A stretch of DNA of 64,000 nt. Origin: Bacteroidota bacterium (GTDB lineage: Bacteria > Bacteroidota > Bacteroidia > Chitinophagales > Chitinophagaceae). Positions 27,907 through 37,542 of this stretch are shown piece after piece. The stretch lies in NCBI GenBank assembly GCA_947460595.1, contig CANHGS010000001.1:372001-436000 (forward strand), written 5' to 3'. Position 1 is the stretch's first letter; every line of letters starts with the position of its first letter. The notes under the pieces were generated by a model. The model worked only from the letters and a program-made list of their open reading frames with translations. It ran no database searches and was not told the origin of the DNA. The translations under genes and the position numbers were made by a program.

Positions 27907-29559
27907 ATGAAAAATAATATATTTAAATACTTTCTATCAGCTATAGCACTAGTAATAGTGTTTACAGCTTGCCAAAAGAAATTAGAAGAATACAACCCAA
28001 GCGGTCTTACAGCTAGTACCGTTTACACAAAAGCAGTTGGTTTTGAAACCTTGGTAAATGCTGCTTATTCCTATAGTAGATATTGGTATGGGAAGGAAGA
28101 AGGATATCAACTTTCTGAAATGGGTACGGATATTTGGACCAGTGGAACGGGTGATGTATACCCACAGGTAAGCCAATACAACAATTTACAAGGTAATAAT
28201 ACCAATGCTTTAGACCTTGAATGGAATAGTTTCTATGCGGCCATCAATCTTTGCAATACTGGTATTACCAATATTGCGGCTGTAACTGATTATTCTGCTG
28301 CTCAAAAAGCAACTCGTGAAGGTGAACTGAGATTTTTAAGAGCTTTTTATAATTGGCATATTGTAGAGACTTGGGGTGGCGTACAATTAACTACCAAGCC
28401 AAGTGATGGTGTTATTACTACTGCCAATAGAACTTCTGTTGATAGTTTCTATACCCAAATTTTTAACGATTTACAATTTGCAGTAGCAAATTTACCTTTG
28501 ACCACTGCAGAATATGGTAGAGCAACTCAGCCAGTAGCAAAAGCTTTTTTAGCTAGAATGTACCTTACAAGAGGACAGAATGCTGCAGCAATTGCCCTAG
28601 CAAATGATGTGATTAAAAACTATGGATATAGTCTTCTGCCTGCCTATTCAGACTTATGGGATATGGGTAAATTGAAAAACAAGGAAGTGGTTTGGGCAGT
28701 AGATTATTCTACTAACCTTGCACTAAATGACCTAGCTAGTTCCACCTTCCCATCAGGGCATTCAAGGGGTTCTAATAATGGTCACCTAATGTTCTTGATG
28801 GTATATGACCAAGTAAATACCAGCATTTTGATTAGGGATATACCCAATGGTCGTCCATTCAATAGGTATATGCCTACTTTGTCTTTCCTAAATCTATTTG
28901 ATGACGCCAATGACGGTAGGTATGCCGCCTCTTTCCAAACCGTTTGGACTGCTAATAAAGCTGCAACTGGTTTTGCCGTTGGCGATACTGCTGCATTTGC
29001 AAGTAAGGCAATTATTTCCCCTGCAGTAATGGCTTCAAAGAAATATACTACTTATGATCAGGCTAAAACCTATGCTGCTAATGGGGTTCCTGTACAAAGG
29101 AAATTCTATGTTTCTCTGAAAAAATTCAAAGATTCAACAAGGGCAAGCCTAGCTGAGGCACAAAGTGCAAGGGATGCTTATGTGATACGTTTGGCTGAAA
29201 TGTACTTGATTGCTGCAGAAGCTGAAGTAAATATTGGCAAAACTGATTCAGCGGCTTATTATGTAAATATCATTAGAACAAGGGCTGCATTACCTGGAAA
29301 AGTTGCTCAAATGCAAGTGACCCCTGCTCAAATGAACCTTGATTTTATTTTGGACGAAAGGGCAAGGGAATTGTCGGGTGAGCAATTGAGATGGTTTGAC
29401 CTAAAACGTACTGGAAAACTGGTTGATAGAATTAAGACTATGAATCCTGATGCGGCGGTTTATGTTCAACCTTTTCATACAGTTAGGCCCATTCCACAAA
29501 GCCAAATTGATGCTGTAACAAACAAATCAGCATTTCCTCAAAACCAAGGCTATCAATAG
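27907..29559 (+). CDS. susD: SusD/RagB-type surface glycan-binding lipoprotein (second pair)
   Basis: A 550-residue lipoprotein with the Cys in 'VIVFTACQKKLEEYNPSG'. SusD-like N-terminal region with 'LRFLRAFYNWHIVETWGGV' and a C-terminal 'LDERARELSGEQLRWFDLKR' signature. It binds glycan on top of the preceding SusC channel. Only 41 bases separate its stop from the CE12-GH28 gene, with no hairpin between, so binding protein and enzymes are probably co-transcribed. Confidence 0.95.
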   Translation: MKNNIFKYFLSAIALVIVFTACQKKLEEYNPSGLTASTVYTKAVGFETLVNAAYSYSRYWYGKEEGYQLSEMGTDIWTSGTGDVYPQVSQYNNLQGNNTNALDLEWNSFYAAINLCNTGITNIAAVTDYSAAQKATREGELRFLRAFYNWHIVETWGGVQLTTKPSDGVITTANRTSVDSFYTQIFNDLQFAVANLPLTTAEYGRATQPVAKAFLARMYLTRGQNAAAIALANDVIKNYGYSLLPAYSDLWDMGKLKNKEVVWAVDYSTNLALNDLASSTFPSGHSRGSNNGHLMFLMVYDQVNTSILIRDIPNGRPFNRYMPTLSFLNLFDDANDGRYAASFQTVWTANKAATGFAVGDTAAFASKAIISPAVMASKKYTTYDQAKTYAANGVPVQRKFYVSLKKFKDSTRASLAEAQSARDAYVIRLAEMYLIAAEAEVNIGKTDSAAYYVNIIRTRAALPGKVAQMQVTPAQMNLDFILDERARELSGEQLRWFDLKRTGKLVDRIKTMNPDAAVYVQPFHTVRPIPQSQIDAVTNKSAFPQNQGYQ

Positions 29560-29600
29560 CCTAAATTTGAGCGTAGATTTTTTAAAAATAGGAACACAAT

Positions 29601-31937
29601 ATGAAAAAAATTCTGGCATTAGTTGTTGTAATCATACTTGCCGCTTTTAGGCAAGCAGATGATAAACCAAGTATATTCCTAATTGGAGATTCAACTATGG
29701 CAGACAAGCCATTGGACGAAAATCCAGAAAGAGGCTGGGGGCAGTTATTCCCCCAGTTTCTTTTGCCAGGCATTCAGGTGCAGAACCATGCCATGAATGG
29801 AAGAAGCACCAAGAGCTTTATCAAAGAGGGTAGGTGGGATACCGTTATGTCAAGAATGCGCAAAGGTGATTATGTGCTCATTCAATTTGGGCATAATGAC
29901 CAAAAGGTAGAAGATAGCAATCGCTCTGCGCCAGCCCATGGCTTATACAAAGAGAATCTAATCCGCTTTGTAAATGATACTAGGAGTAAAGGTGGTTTTC
30001 CCATTTTGATTACTCCTGTAATGCGACGCAAGTTTGATGATAAAGGAAAATTTGTAGATCAGCACGGTGACTACCCAGGTGTTGTAAAAGAAGTAGCAGC
30101 CATGTTAAAAGTACCCATGATTGATTTGCACAAATCAAGTGAGGCGTTGATTGTAAAAGAAGGAGTGGAAGGTAGTAAGCGCTTATTCTTAAACATCCCA
30201 GCAAAGCATTTTAAAAATTATAAAGGCAAGGAAGAAGACAATACACATTTTAGTGAATATGGAGCAGCATCAATGGCTTCCTTGGTTTGTGAATCTATAG
30301 CTAACCAAAAATTGTCTTTAGTCAATTTTTTAAAACCTTCTTTGTTTCAGGGGAAATTCCAATTTGAATTACCCAAAATTTATTTGCCACATTTTAGGCA
30401 AGACACATTAAGCATCCTAGCTAATGGAGCAGTATCAGATGGTAAAACCTTGAATTCAATAGCCATTAACAAAACCATTGAGCAAATGGCAGCCAAGGGT
30501 GGTGGGGTAGTTAAAATACCTGCAGGCTTATGGTTAACAGGTCCTATTGTAATGAAAAGCAATATCAATCTCTATGTAGAAAAAAATGCCTTGGTTATTT
30601 TTACCAGTGACTTGAATCAATATCCCTTAGTGGTTTCATCTTTTGAAGGTGTAGACGCTGCAAGGTGTCAGTCTCCTATTACTGCTGAAGGAATAAGTAA
30701 TATTGCTATTACAGGTAAAGGTACTTTTGATGGCAATGGTTTTTACTGGAGACCATTGAAGAAAGATAAGATGAATGAATCTGGTTGGAAGAATCATTTA
30801 CAAACCTATGGTGGCGCCTTAACAGATGACAAGAAAACATGGTATCCTTCAGAAGCAGCAGTTAAAGCTTCTTTGGACAAAAATATAGGCAAACTAACTG
30901 AGGGTAAAAAACTCAGTGATTTTGAGGGAATCAAAGATTTTCTAAGACCCAATATGGTTAGGATCTCTAATTCAAAAAATATCTTAATTGAAGGTGTCAC
31001 CTTCAATAATAGCCCAGCATGGACTACACACGTAGTTACAAGCGAACATATTACCATTAAGGGACTGATTGTGAAGAATCCTTGGTATGGCACCAATACA
31101 GACGCCCTTGATCTGGAAAGTTGTAAAAATATATTCATGGAAGACTGTGTGTTTGATACGGGAGATGATGGCATTACTATCAAATCTGGTAGAGATGAAG
31201 ATGGTAGAAAAAGAGGGATGCCAACACAGGATATGATTGTGAACAATTGTACTGTTTATCATGCACATGGAGGCTTTGTAATTGGGAGTGAAATGAGTGG
31301 TGGAGCACGCAACCTGTATGTAGGAAATTGTACTTTTATTGGAACTGATATTGGACTTAGATTTAAAACAACTAGGGGTAGAGGTGGAATTGTTGAAAAT
31401 ATCTATGCTAGCAATATTGTGATGAAAGATATTGTGGCAGAAGCTATTTTGTTTGACATGTATTATATGGCCAAAGACCCAGTTGTTTTGGCTGGTGAAA
31501 AAAGAGAACCTCCTGTGGTAGAAACACTTCCTGTAACAGAAGCTACTCCTCAGTTTCAGCATTTCTTCTTTAATAATATCAGTTGCAATGGTGCATCAAA
31601 AGCCATTTTTGTAAGAGGAATCCCAGAAATGCATGTAAAAGACATTCAAATGAACAATGTGTTTATACAAGCAAATGAGGGTATTGACATTCAAGAAGCA
31701 ACAGGTATTCAACTAAATAATATAAGCGTACACGCTAACAATAAAAATCCATTGGTGTATACACTCAATAGTAGTGACATCAAGATTAAGGGTTTTGACT
31801 TTAGTAATAAATCTGAGACATTTTTGCAAGCACATGGTCCTAGAACAAAAACTGTTTCTATTACCCTGAAGAACAATCAAAAAACTAAAACTGATATTGG
31901 CTTTGGAGCCGATGCTAAAACCATAGAAATTAAGTAA
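29601..31937 (+). CDS. bifunctional CE12-type SGNH acetylesterase and GH28 polygalacturonase
   Basis: 778 residues. N-terminal hydrophobic export segment (1-16). Residues about 23-245 are an SGNH/GDSL esterase like rhamnogalacturonan acetylesterase: nucleophile S31 in 'FLIGDSTMAD', block III 'FGHNDQ', and D213/H216 in 'DNTHFSEYGA'. Residues about 265-740 are a GH28 beta-helix with D501 in 'NTDALDLES', D522/D523 in 'DTGDDGITIKSGR', H556 in 'HAHGGFV' and 'RFKTTRGRGG'. The fusion couples acetyl removal with hydrolysis of galacturonan or rhamnogalacturonan. The next gene starts one base after its stop. Confidence 0.92.
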   Translation: MKKILALVVVIILAAFRQADDKPSIFLIGDSTMADKPLDENPERGWGQLFPQFLLPGIQVQNHAMNGRSTKSFIKEGRWDTVMSRMRKGDYVLIQFGHNDQKVEDSNRSAPAHGLYKENLIRFVNDTRSKGGFPILITPVMRRKFDDKGKFVDQHGDYPGVVKEVAAMLKVPMIDLHKSSEALIVKEGVEGSKRLFLNIPAKHFKNYKGKEEDNTHFSEYGAASMASLVCESIANQKLSLVNFLKPSLFQGKFQFELPKIYLPHFRQDTLSILANGAVSDGKTLNSIAINKTIEQMAAKGGGVVKIPAGLWLTGPIVMKSNINLYVEKNALVIFTSDLNQYPLVVSSFEGVDAARCQSPITAEGISNIAITGKGTFDGNGFYWRPLKKDKMNESGWKNHLQTYGGALTDDKKTWYPSEAAVKASLDKNIGKLTEGKKLSDFEGIKDFLRPNMVRISNSKNILIEGVTFNNSPAWTTHVVTSEHITIKGLIVKNPWYGTNTDALDLESCKNIFMEDCVFDTGDDGITIKSGRDEDGRKRGMPTQDMIVNNCTVYHAHGGFVIGSEMSGGARNLYVGNCTFIGTDIGLRFKTTRGRGGIVENIYASNIVMKDIVAEAILFDMYYMAKDPVVLAGEKREPPVVETLPVTEATPQFQHFFFNNISCNGASKAIFVRGIPEMHVKDIQMNNVFIQANEGIDIQEATGIQLNNISVHANNKNPLVYTLNSSDIKIKGFDFSNKSETFLQAHGPRTKTVSITLKNNQKTKTDIGFGADAKTIEIK

Positions 31938-31938
31938 T

Positions 31939-33858
31939 ATGAAAAGATTTATTTCCATTGTATTGTTTTCTTTGACTTTGCTCCAAGCAATACATGCACA
32001 GAGTCCAGCAGAAAGAATGGCAGCCACCATTATGAAAACCTGGACAGATACCCTATGGGTAGATGGCGCTAAACCAACCAAATGGTCTTATGACCTTGGT
32101 GTTGTTTTAAAAGGGATTGAAGGTCTTTGGTATCAAACCGCTGACCCCAAGTATTTCAACTATTTGCAAAAAAGTATGGACTATTTTGTAGAAGAGAATG
32201 GAAATATTCGCACTTATAAAATAGAGGATTATAATCTTGATAATATTCTGGATGGTAGAATGTTATTGACTTTGTATAAAGTAACTAGTAAAGAAAAGTA
32301 TTATAAGGCAGCCTTAACATTAAGGGAACAATTAAAAAAACAACCTCGCACCAATGCTGGAGGTTATTGGCATAAGAAAATCTATCCACACCAAATGTGG
32401 TTAGATGGTTTGTATATGGCAGAACCTTTTCATGCAGAATTTGCCGCCGATTTTAATGAGCCAGAAGCGTATAAAGACATTGCTCAACAGTTTATTGTTA
32501 TGGAAGCCAAAGCCAGAGAACCTAAATCTGGTTTAATCTATCATGGATGGGATGAATCAAAAGAACAAAAATGGGCTGATCCTAAGACAGGCCTCTCACC
32601 ACATTTTTGGGCAAGGGCCATGGGTTGGTATGGTATGGCATTAGTAGACGTGATGGAAAGGATGCCTAATAACAATCCTTATAAGGACTCTTTAAAACAG
32701 ATCCTAATTAGGTTTGTTACTGCCATCAAGAAAGTACAGGATCCAACAACAGGTGTTTGGTATGATATATTGAACCTGCCTAAAGAAAAAGGGAACTATT
32801 TAGAAGCTTCTGCCTCAAGTATGTTTGTTTGCACCATTGCAAAAGCAGTTAGATTGGGTTACTTGCCAGCCACTTGGATGGCAGTTGCAGAGAAAGGTTA
32901 TGCAGGGGTTCTCAAAGAGTTTTTAAAAGTAGATGAGAATGGTCAAACCAATTTACATGGTACGGTTTCTGTTAGTGGCTTAGGAGGTAATCCTTATAGA
33001 GACGGAAGCTATGCTTATTACATGAGTGAGAAAGTGATTGTTAATGATAAAAAAGGCGTAGGCGCATTCTTGCAAATGGCCAATGAAATGGCTTTGCACA
33101 AAAATTTGAAATTGGGAGCGGGAAAATCTGTGCTCTTAGATGATTGGTTCAACTCAGAAAAGAAAAAAGATATTCTTGGTATTCTAAAACCCTATCATTA
33201 TAAATGGGATGAAATGTACAATAATGGTTTCTACCTATTAGGTCAGGTATTTAATGCTCATGGTGTACAAACCAAAACCTTGAGTGCTGCTCCAACAAAA
33301 GAGAATCTGAAAAACAGTGAGATCTATTTGATTGTTGATGCCGATAATATTGCCGATAATCCCACCCCTAATTATGTTCAGGCAAAAGACATAACAGCCA
33401 TTACTGAATGGGTAAAAGCTGGTGGTGTATTGGTTTTGTTACACAATGACAAGGGTAACGCTGAATTTGAACATTTTAATCAATTGGCTAATAGTTTTGG
33501 GATCCATTTTAATGAGGATAGTTATAATAGGGTTCAGGGTAATCAATATGAAACTGGTGCGGTAATGGTCCCTGCAGGAAATCCCATCTTGCCAAACGTG
33601 AAAAAGATCTATCAAAAAGAAGTTAGTTCAATTACCTTAACTGCCCCTGCAAAACCCATGTTGAAAAAAGAGGAATTAATCATTTTTGCAACTGCAAAAT
33701 TGGGCAAGGGTACTGTGTTTGCAACAGCTGACCCTTGGTTGTATAATGAATATACAGATGGTAGAAAATTGCCCATGGAATACCAGAACCTCCAAGCTGC
33801 CAATGATTTGGTAAAATGGTTGATCAAACAAATTCCGGTTAAACAAAGCGCAAAATAA
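31939..33858 (+). CDS. GH105 unsaturated uronyl hydrolase with C-terminal DUF4350-like domain
   Basis: 639 residues. Signal peptide 1-20 ('AIHAQS'). The GH105 (alpha/alpha)6 barrel covers about residues 25-375, with 'LDNILDGRMLL', catalytic D156 in 'HQMWLDGLYMAEPF', and 'FWARAMGWYGMAL'. GH105 removes the 4,5-unsaturated uronic acid that lyases leave on the non-reducing end. Residues about 395-635 resemble a DUF4350/glutamine-amidotransferase-like flavodoxin fold ('ITEWVKAGGVLVLLHND', 'KLGKGTVFATADPWLYNEY'), whose role is unknown. The start lies one base after the CE12-GH28 stop, giving tight coupling. The released sugar feeds KduI/KduD. Confidence 0.92.
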   Translation: MKRFISIVLFSLTLLQAIHAQSPAERMAATIMKTWTDTLWVDGAKPTKWSYDLGVVLKGIEGLWYQTADPKYFNYLQKSMDYFVEENGNIRTYKIEDYNLDNILDGRMLLTLYKVTSKEKYYKAALTLREQLKKQPRTNAGGYWHKKIYPHQMWLDGLYMAEPFHAEFAADFNEPEAYKDIAQQFIVMEAKAREPKSGLIYHGWDESKEQKWADPKTGLSPHFWARAMGWYGMALVDVMERMPNNNPYKDSLKQILIRFVTAIKKVQDPTTGVWYDILNLPKEKGNYLEASASSMFVCTIAKAVRLGYLPATWMAVAEKGYAGVLKEFLKVDENGQTNLHGTVSVSGLGGNPYRDGSYAYYMSEKVIVNDKKGVGAFLQMANEMALHKNLKLGAGKSVLLDDWFNSEKKKDILGILKPYHYKWDEMYNNGFYLLGQVFNAHGVQTKTLSAAPTKENLKNSEIYLIVDADNIADNPTPNYVQAKDITAITEWVKAGGVLVLLHNDKGNAEFEHFNQLANSFGIHFNEDSYNRVQGNQYETGAVMVPAGNPILPNVKKIYQKEVSSITLTAPAKPMLKKEELIIFATAKLGKGTVFATADPWLYNEYTDGRKLPMEYQNLQAANDLVKWLIKQIPVKQSAK

Positions 33859-33911
33859 ATCAACCTATCATTGATGTTTATTTTAACAACTGTCAACAAC
33901 AATACAAAGTT

Positions 33912-35999
33912 TTGAAAAAGAAAGGAGCAACTTATTGGTTAATTGCATGCATGCAGCTATGCTGTTTCATATTAATCATGCCTAGCATTCAATTAAATGC
34001 CACAGCTAAAGTAATAGTGGTAGATCAACAAGGAAAAGGAGATTTTACAAGTATCCAAGCTGCAATTAACAGTCTTCCAGATCAAGCGGGAGAACATAGG
34101 GTGATCCTAATTAAAAATGGCATTTACCAGGAGAAAATATTTATTGAAAAGCATTTTGTAGCACTAGTTGGTGAAGACAAAAACAAAACACAGATTCGCT
34201 GCTCGCAGGCTAGAGATATTTGGCGTTGTGAACACCCCGATGATTGGGGTGTAGCTACTATTAATCTAAAAGGTTCAGATATTGTTTTGGAGAACCTTAC
34301 CATCTCAAATGATTTTGGATTTAACCTAAAAGATGAAATGCATATTGACTGCAAAGCGGATTCTATTAATCCCTTTAAAGTGGTTAAAAAATCGGGCCAC
34401 CAAATGGCTTTGAGAAGTTTTGGTACCACTAGGTTAATTGCGCGTAATTGTATTTTCAAAGCCTATGGTGGCGATACCGTAAGCCCTTGGAATACAACAG
34501 AAGGCCAATTTTATTTCAAAGACTGTGACATGGAAGGAGGGGTAGATTTCTACTGTCCACGAGGTTGGGCTTATGCAGAGAATTGCGTGTTCAATGCTCA
34601 TGGCAATACGGCCGCTATCTGGCATGATGGATCAGGAAATCAAGACAGCAAAACAGTATTAAAAAATTGTGTATTTAAAGGTGATGACGGGTTTAAATTA
34701 GGAAGGTATCATAGAGACGCACAGTTTATCTTATTGGATTGTAAGTTTGCCAAAAACATGGCGGATGCGCCTATTTATCTAAACCCATCGCAACCGCAAA
34801 ACCAGATTCAATGGGGACGCAGAATTTATTTCTACAATTGCCACAAAGAAGGCGGAGACTATGGTTGGTTTGCAAACAATTTGTTTGAATCAAAAATTAG
34901 CCCAGAAACCATCACAGCAACTTGGGTATTTCATGGAAGTTGGAAACCCGAGTTGATCAGCTTTGTCAAAGCCAAACCTGAATTCAAAGTGGTGCCTGCT
35001 GTATACCAAATTCCTGCTACAAGTCAGCAGCCTAGTATTGATACTATTGCTGAAAAAATGTTGTTCTATCAACGCGCCGTAGGCGGATGGCCCAAAGCTG
35101 TGAATGAAGTAAAATTGGATTACCAAAAAACACTCACTGTTTTAGAAGCCAAAACGGCATTGGCCGATTCTTTGCATATAGACGCCACATTTGATAATGA
35201 AGCTACTAGCCGAGAAATTAAATATTTAATGACTGCCTATATAAAAACTGCTAATCCAAGGTATTTGGCTGCAGTAGAAAAAGGCGTAGCCTATTGTTTG
35301 CGCGCGCAGAATGCCAAAGGCGGTTGGCCACAATATTTTCCAGATGCAAGTTTATACAGGGCACAGATCACTTACAATGATAATGCCATGGTGAATGTGC
35401 TCAATATTTTAGGTGATATAGTTGAGGGGAAAAACGGGTTTGATAAAATCAATCCTGTTTTTAAACCTGCAGCTGAAATGGCTATCAAAAAGGCTATTGA
35501 TTGCATTATAGATACCCAGATTAAAGTGAATGGCAAACTCACGGCATGGTGTACCCAATATAATCCTATTACCCTTGTCCCAGAAATGGCAAGAAAGTTT
35601 GAATTGGCTTCTATTAGCGCTAATGAGTCTGTAGCAATTGTAAGGTTCTTAATGCGTCAAAGACAGCCTTCTGTTGCAATAAAACAAGCTATCAATGCTG
35701 CCATTGAATGGTTTCAAGCTGTTAGAGTTAATGGTTATAGATACCAAGATGTTGCAGCACCTGATCAGCCCAAGGGCAAGGATCGGGTTTTGGTGGCAGA
35801 TGCTAATGCAAGTGTATGGGCAAGGTTCTATGAAATTGAAACCAATAAACCGCTATTTAGTGGAAGAGATAGTCAGAAAAAATATGACGTCAAAGAAATT
35901 GAATGGGAAAGAAGAACGGGATATGCCTGGTATGGTGTTTGGCCAGAAACTTTGCTAAACAAGGACTATCCCCAATGGAAAACTATGAATCATAATTAG
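33912..35999 (+). CDS. bifunctional CE8 pectin methylesterase and PL10 pectate lyase
   Basis: 695 residues from a TTG start at 33912. The TTG supplies the KKK n-region of a signal peptide, while the first in-frame ATG (33951) would lack it. Residues about 32-345 form a divergent CE8 domain: D188 in 'YGGDTVSPW' (acid/base; the usual Gln before it is Gly187), nucleophile D212 in 'GGVDFYCPRG' and R265 in 'KLGRYHRD'. Residues about 375-695 are a PL10 lyase ('GGWPKAVN', 'ATFDNEATSREIKYL', 'TYNDNAMVNVL', 'WERRTGYAWYG'). De-esterification and calcium-dependent beta-elimination are thus joined in one exported protein. The lyase products are substrates for GH105. Confidence 0.92.
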   Translation: MKKKGATYWLIACMQLCCFILIMPSIQLNATAKVIVVDQQGKGDFTSIQAAINSLPDQAGEHRVILIKNGIYQEKIFIEKHFVALVGEDKNKTQIRCSQARDIWRCEHPDDWGVATINLKGSDIVLENLTISNDFGFNLKDEMHIDCKADSINPFKVVKKSGHQMALRSFGTTRLIARNCIFKAYGGDTVSPWNTTEGQFYFKDCDMEGGVDFYCPRGWAYAENCVFNAHGNTAAIWHDGSGNQDSKTVLKNCVFKGDDGFKLGRYHRDAQFILLDCKFAKNMADAPIYLNPSQPQNQIQWGRRIYFYNCHKEGGDYGWFANNLFESKISPETITATWVFHGSWKPELISFVKAKPEFKVVPAVYQIPATSQQPSIDTIAEKMLFYQRAVGGWPKAVNEVKLDYQKTLTVLEAKTALADSLHIDATFDNEATSREIKYLMTAYIKTANPRYLAAVEKGVAYCLRAQNAKGGWPQYFPDASLYRAQITYNDNAMVNVLNILGDIVEGKNGFDKINPVFKPAAEMAIKKAIDCIIDTQIKVNGKLTAWCTQYNPITLVPEMARKFELASISANESVAIVRFLMRQRQPSVAIKQAINAAIEWFQAVRVNGYRYQDVAAPDQPKGKDRVLVADANASVWARFYEIETNKPLFSGRDSQKKYDVKEIEWERRTGYAWYGVWPETLLNKDYPQWKTMNHN

Positions 36000-36020
36000 T
36001 AAGCAAGCAATTCATAAGAG

Positions 36021-37532
36021 ATGAGCAAATTGAACAAGGGGACCATTGGTTCCATCACTGTCAAGACTGGTGAAAAAGATTTTCAATCTATAATGGAATT
36101 GCCAGAAAAAGTTTTGCAATTTGGCACCGGAGTTTTGTTACGTGGTTTGCCAGATGGGTATATAGACCTGGCCAATAAGAAGGGATTGTTTAACGGAAGG
36201 GTCTTGGTAGTCAAGTCTACGGATACCCCAGGCTCTGATGATTTTCAACAACAAGATGGTCTCTATACGGTTGTGGTTAGGGGTTTTGAAAATGGTCAGG
36301 CAATAGACAAATGGGATTTGAATGCCAGTATTAGTAGGGTGTTGGCAGCCAATACCCAATGGAATACTATTTTGGCTTCAGCTGCAAATCCAGACATGCA
36401 AATAGTAATTTCCAATACCACAGAAGTGGGAATAGTACTATTGGAAGAATCTATATATGCTAATCCGCCAGTCTCTTTTCCAGCCAAGCTCCTAGCCTTT
36501 TTATACAAACGCTATGGGCATTTCAATGGTAGTAGTGACGCAGGAATGGTTATTATTCCTACAGAATTGATTTCTGACAATGGACAAAAATTAAAATCAA
36601 TTTTATTGTCCTTATCTCAATTCAATCAATTAGAGCCAGCCTTTATAGCTTGGTTAGATAGCGCCATTGATTTCTGTAATTCATTAGTGGACAGAATTGT
36701 TCCGGGCAGGCTTCCAACTTCAGAAGCGGAAATAATTAGCAAGACCTTGGGCTATGAAGATAATTTGATGATTATGGCAGAGCCTTATAGTTTGTGGGCC
36801 ATAGAAACTAAGCGTGAAAGAACCAAAGAGATTTTGTCTTTTGCTTCCGTAAATCCTGGAGTGAAATTGACCCATGATATTTCTAAATACAAGGAACTTA
36901 AATTAAGGTTACTAAATGCTACCCATAGTTTTTCCTGTGCATTGGCTATGTTGAGTGGATTTGATACAGTTAAAGTAGCCATGGCTTCGGACCAATTTCG
37001 TGCATTTGTTTTGGCTCTCATGATGGAAGAAATCAAACCCTTAGTAGTGGGTGTTTCCATTACAGAAGCGGAGGCGTCAGACTTTGCACAGCAAGTGGTA
37101 GATAGATTCAGGAATAATTCTATTGAACATCGTTGGGTAAATATTAGCATGCAGTACAGTCTGAAAATGGCTTCAAGGTGTATGCCGTTAATTCTAAAGT
37201 CTTATGAACAAGGGAATAGCCCTAGAAAAAGAATGTTATTGGGTTTTGCCGCCTATCTTTTATTGATGCGTACGGTGCAGGATGGGGATGGAAAATATTA
37301 TGCCGAAGTTAGTGGCCATAGGATTGCATTGACAGATGATAAAGCGGCCAGTATGCATATTTACTGGCAAGAACCCAATCTAGAAAAAACGGTCATTGCC
37401 GTTTTACAAGATGCCAATATCTGGAATGCTAACCTAAGTACTATTCCCGGATTTGTTCAAGACCTAGTTCAAGTATTAGCCGCTTGTCAACAACAAGGAA
37501 TTACAGAAATTTTACGAACTTTAAAGGATTAA
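36021..37532 (+). CDS. uxaB: tagaturonate reductase (altronate oxidoreductase)
   Basis: The 503-residue cytosolic enzyme belongs to the mannitol-dehydrogenase/long-chain polyol dehydrogenase family. The N-terminal nucleotide-binding region has 'LQFGTGVLLRG', then 'ISNTTEVGIV' and 'IIPTELISDNG'. The C-terminal substrate domain carries 'YKELKLRLLNATHSFSCALA', which holds the catalytic Lys and the family NxxH motif. It reduces D-tagaturonate to D-altronate with NADH. It lies between uxaC and uxaA functions in the galacturonate route and starts 21 bases after the PL10 gene, so degradation and catabolism may share a transcript. Confidence 0.93.
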   Translation: MSKLNKGTIGSITVKTGEKDFQSIMELPEKVLQFGTGVLLRGLPDGYIDLANKKGLFNGRVLVVKSTDTPGSDDFQQQDGLYTVVVRGFENGQAIDKWDLNASISRVLAANTQWNTILASAANPDMQIVISNTTEVGIVLLEESIYANPPVSFPAKLLAFLYKRYGHFNGSSDAGMVIIPTELISDNGQKLKSILLSLSQFNQLEPAFIAWLDSAIDFCNSLVDRIVPGRLPTSEAEIISKTLGYEDNLMIMAEPYSLWAIETKRERTKEILSFASVNPGVKLTHDISKYKELKLRLLNATHSFSCALAMLSGFDTVKVAMASDQFRAFVLALMMEEIKPLVVGVSITEAEASDFAQQVVDRFRNNSIEHRWVNISMQYSLKMASRCMPLILKSYEQGNSPRKRMLLGFAAYLLLMRTVQDGDGKYYAEVSGHRIALTDDKAASMHIYWQEPNLEKTVIAVLQDANIWNANLSTIPGFVQDLVQVLAACQQQGITEILRTLKD

Positions 37533-37542
37533 TTAGCAAATC

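Noticed and set aside
30984..31562. 192-codon minus-strand frame opposite the GH28 domain
   Set aside because: Antisense to an intact catalytic domain; its length is a by-product of the beta-helix codon pattern.
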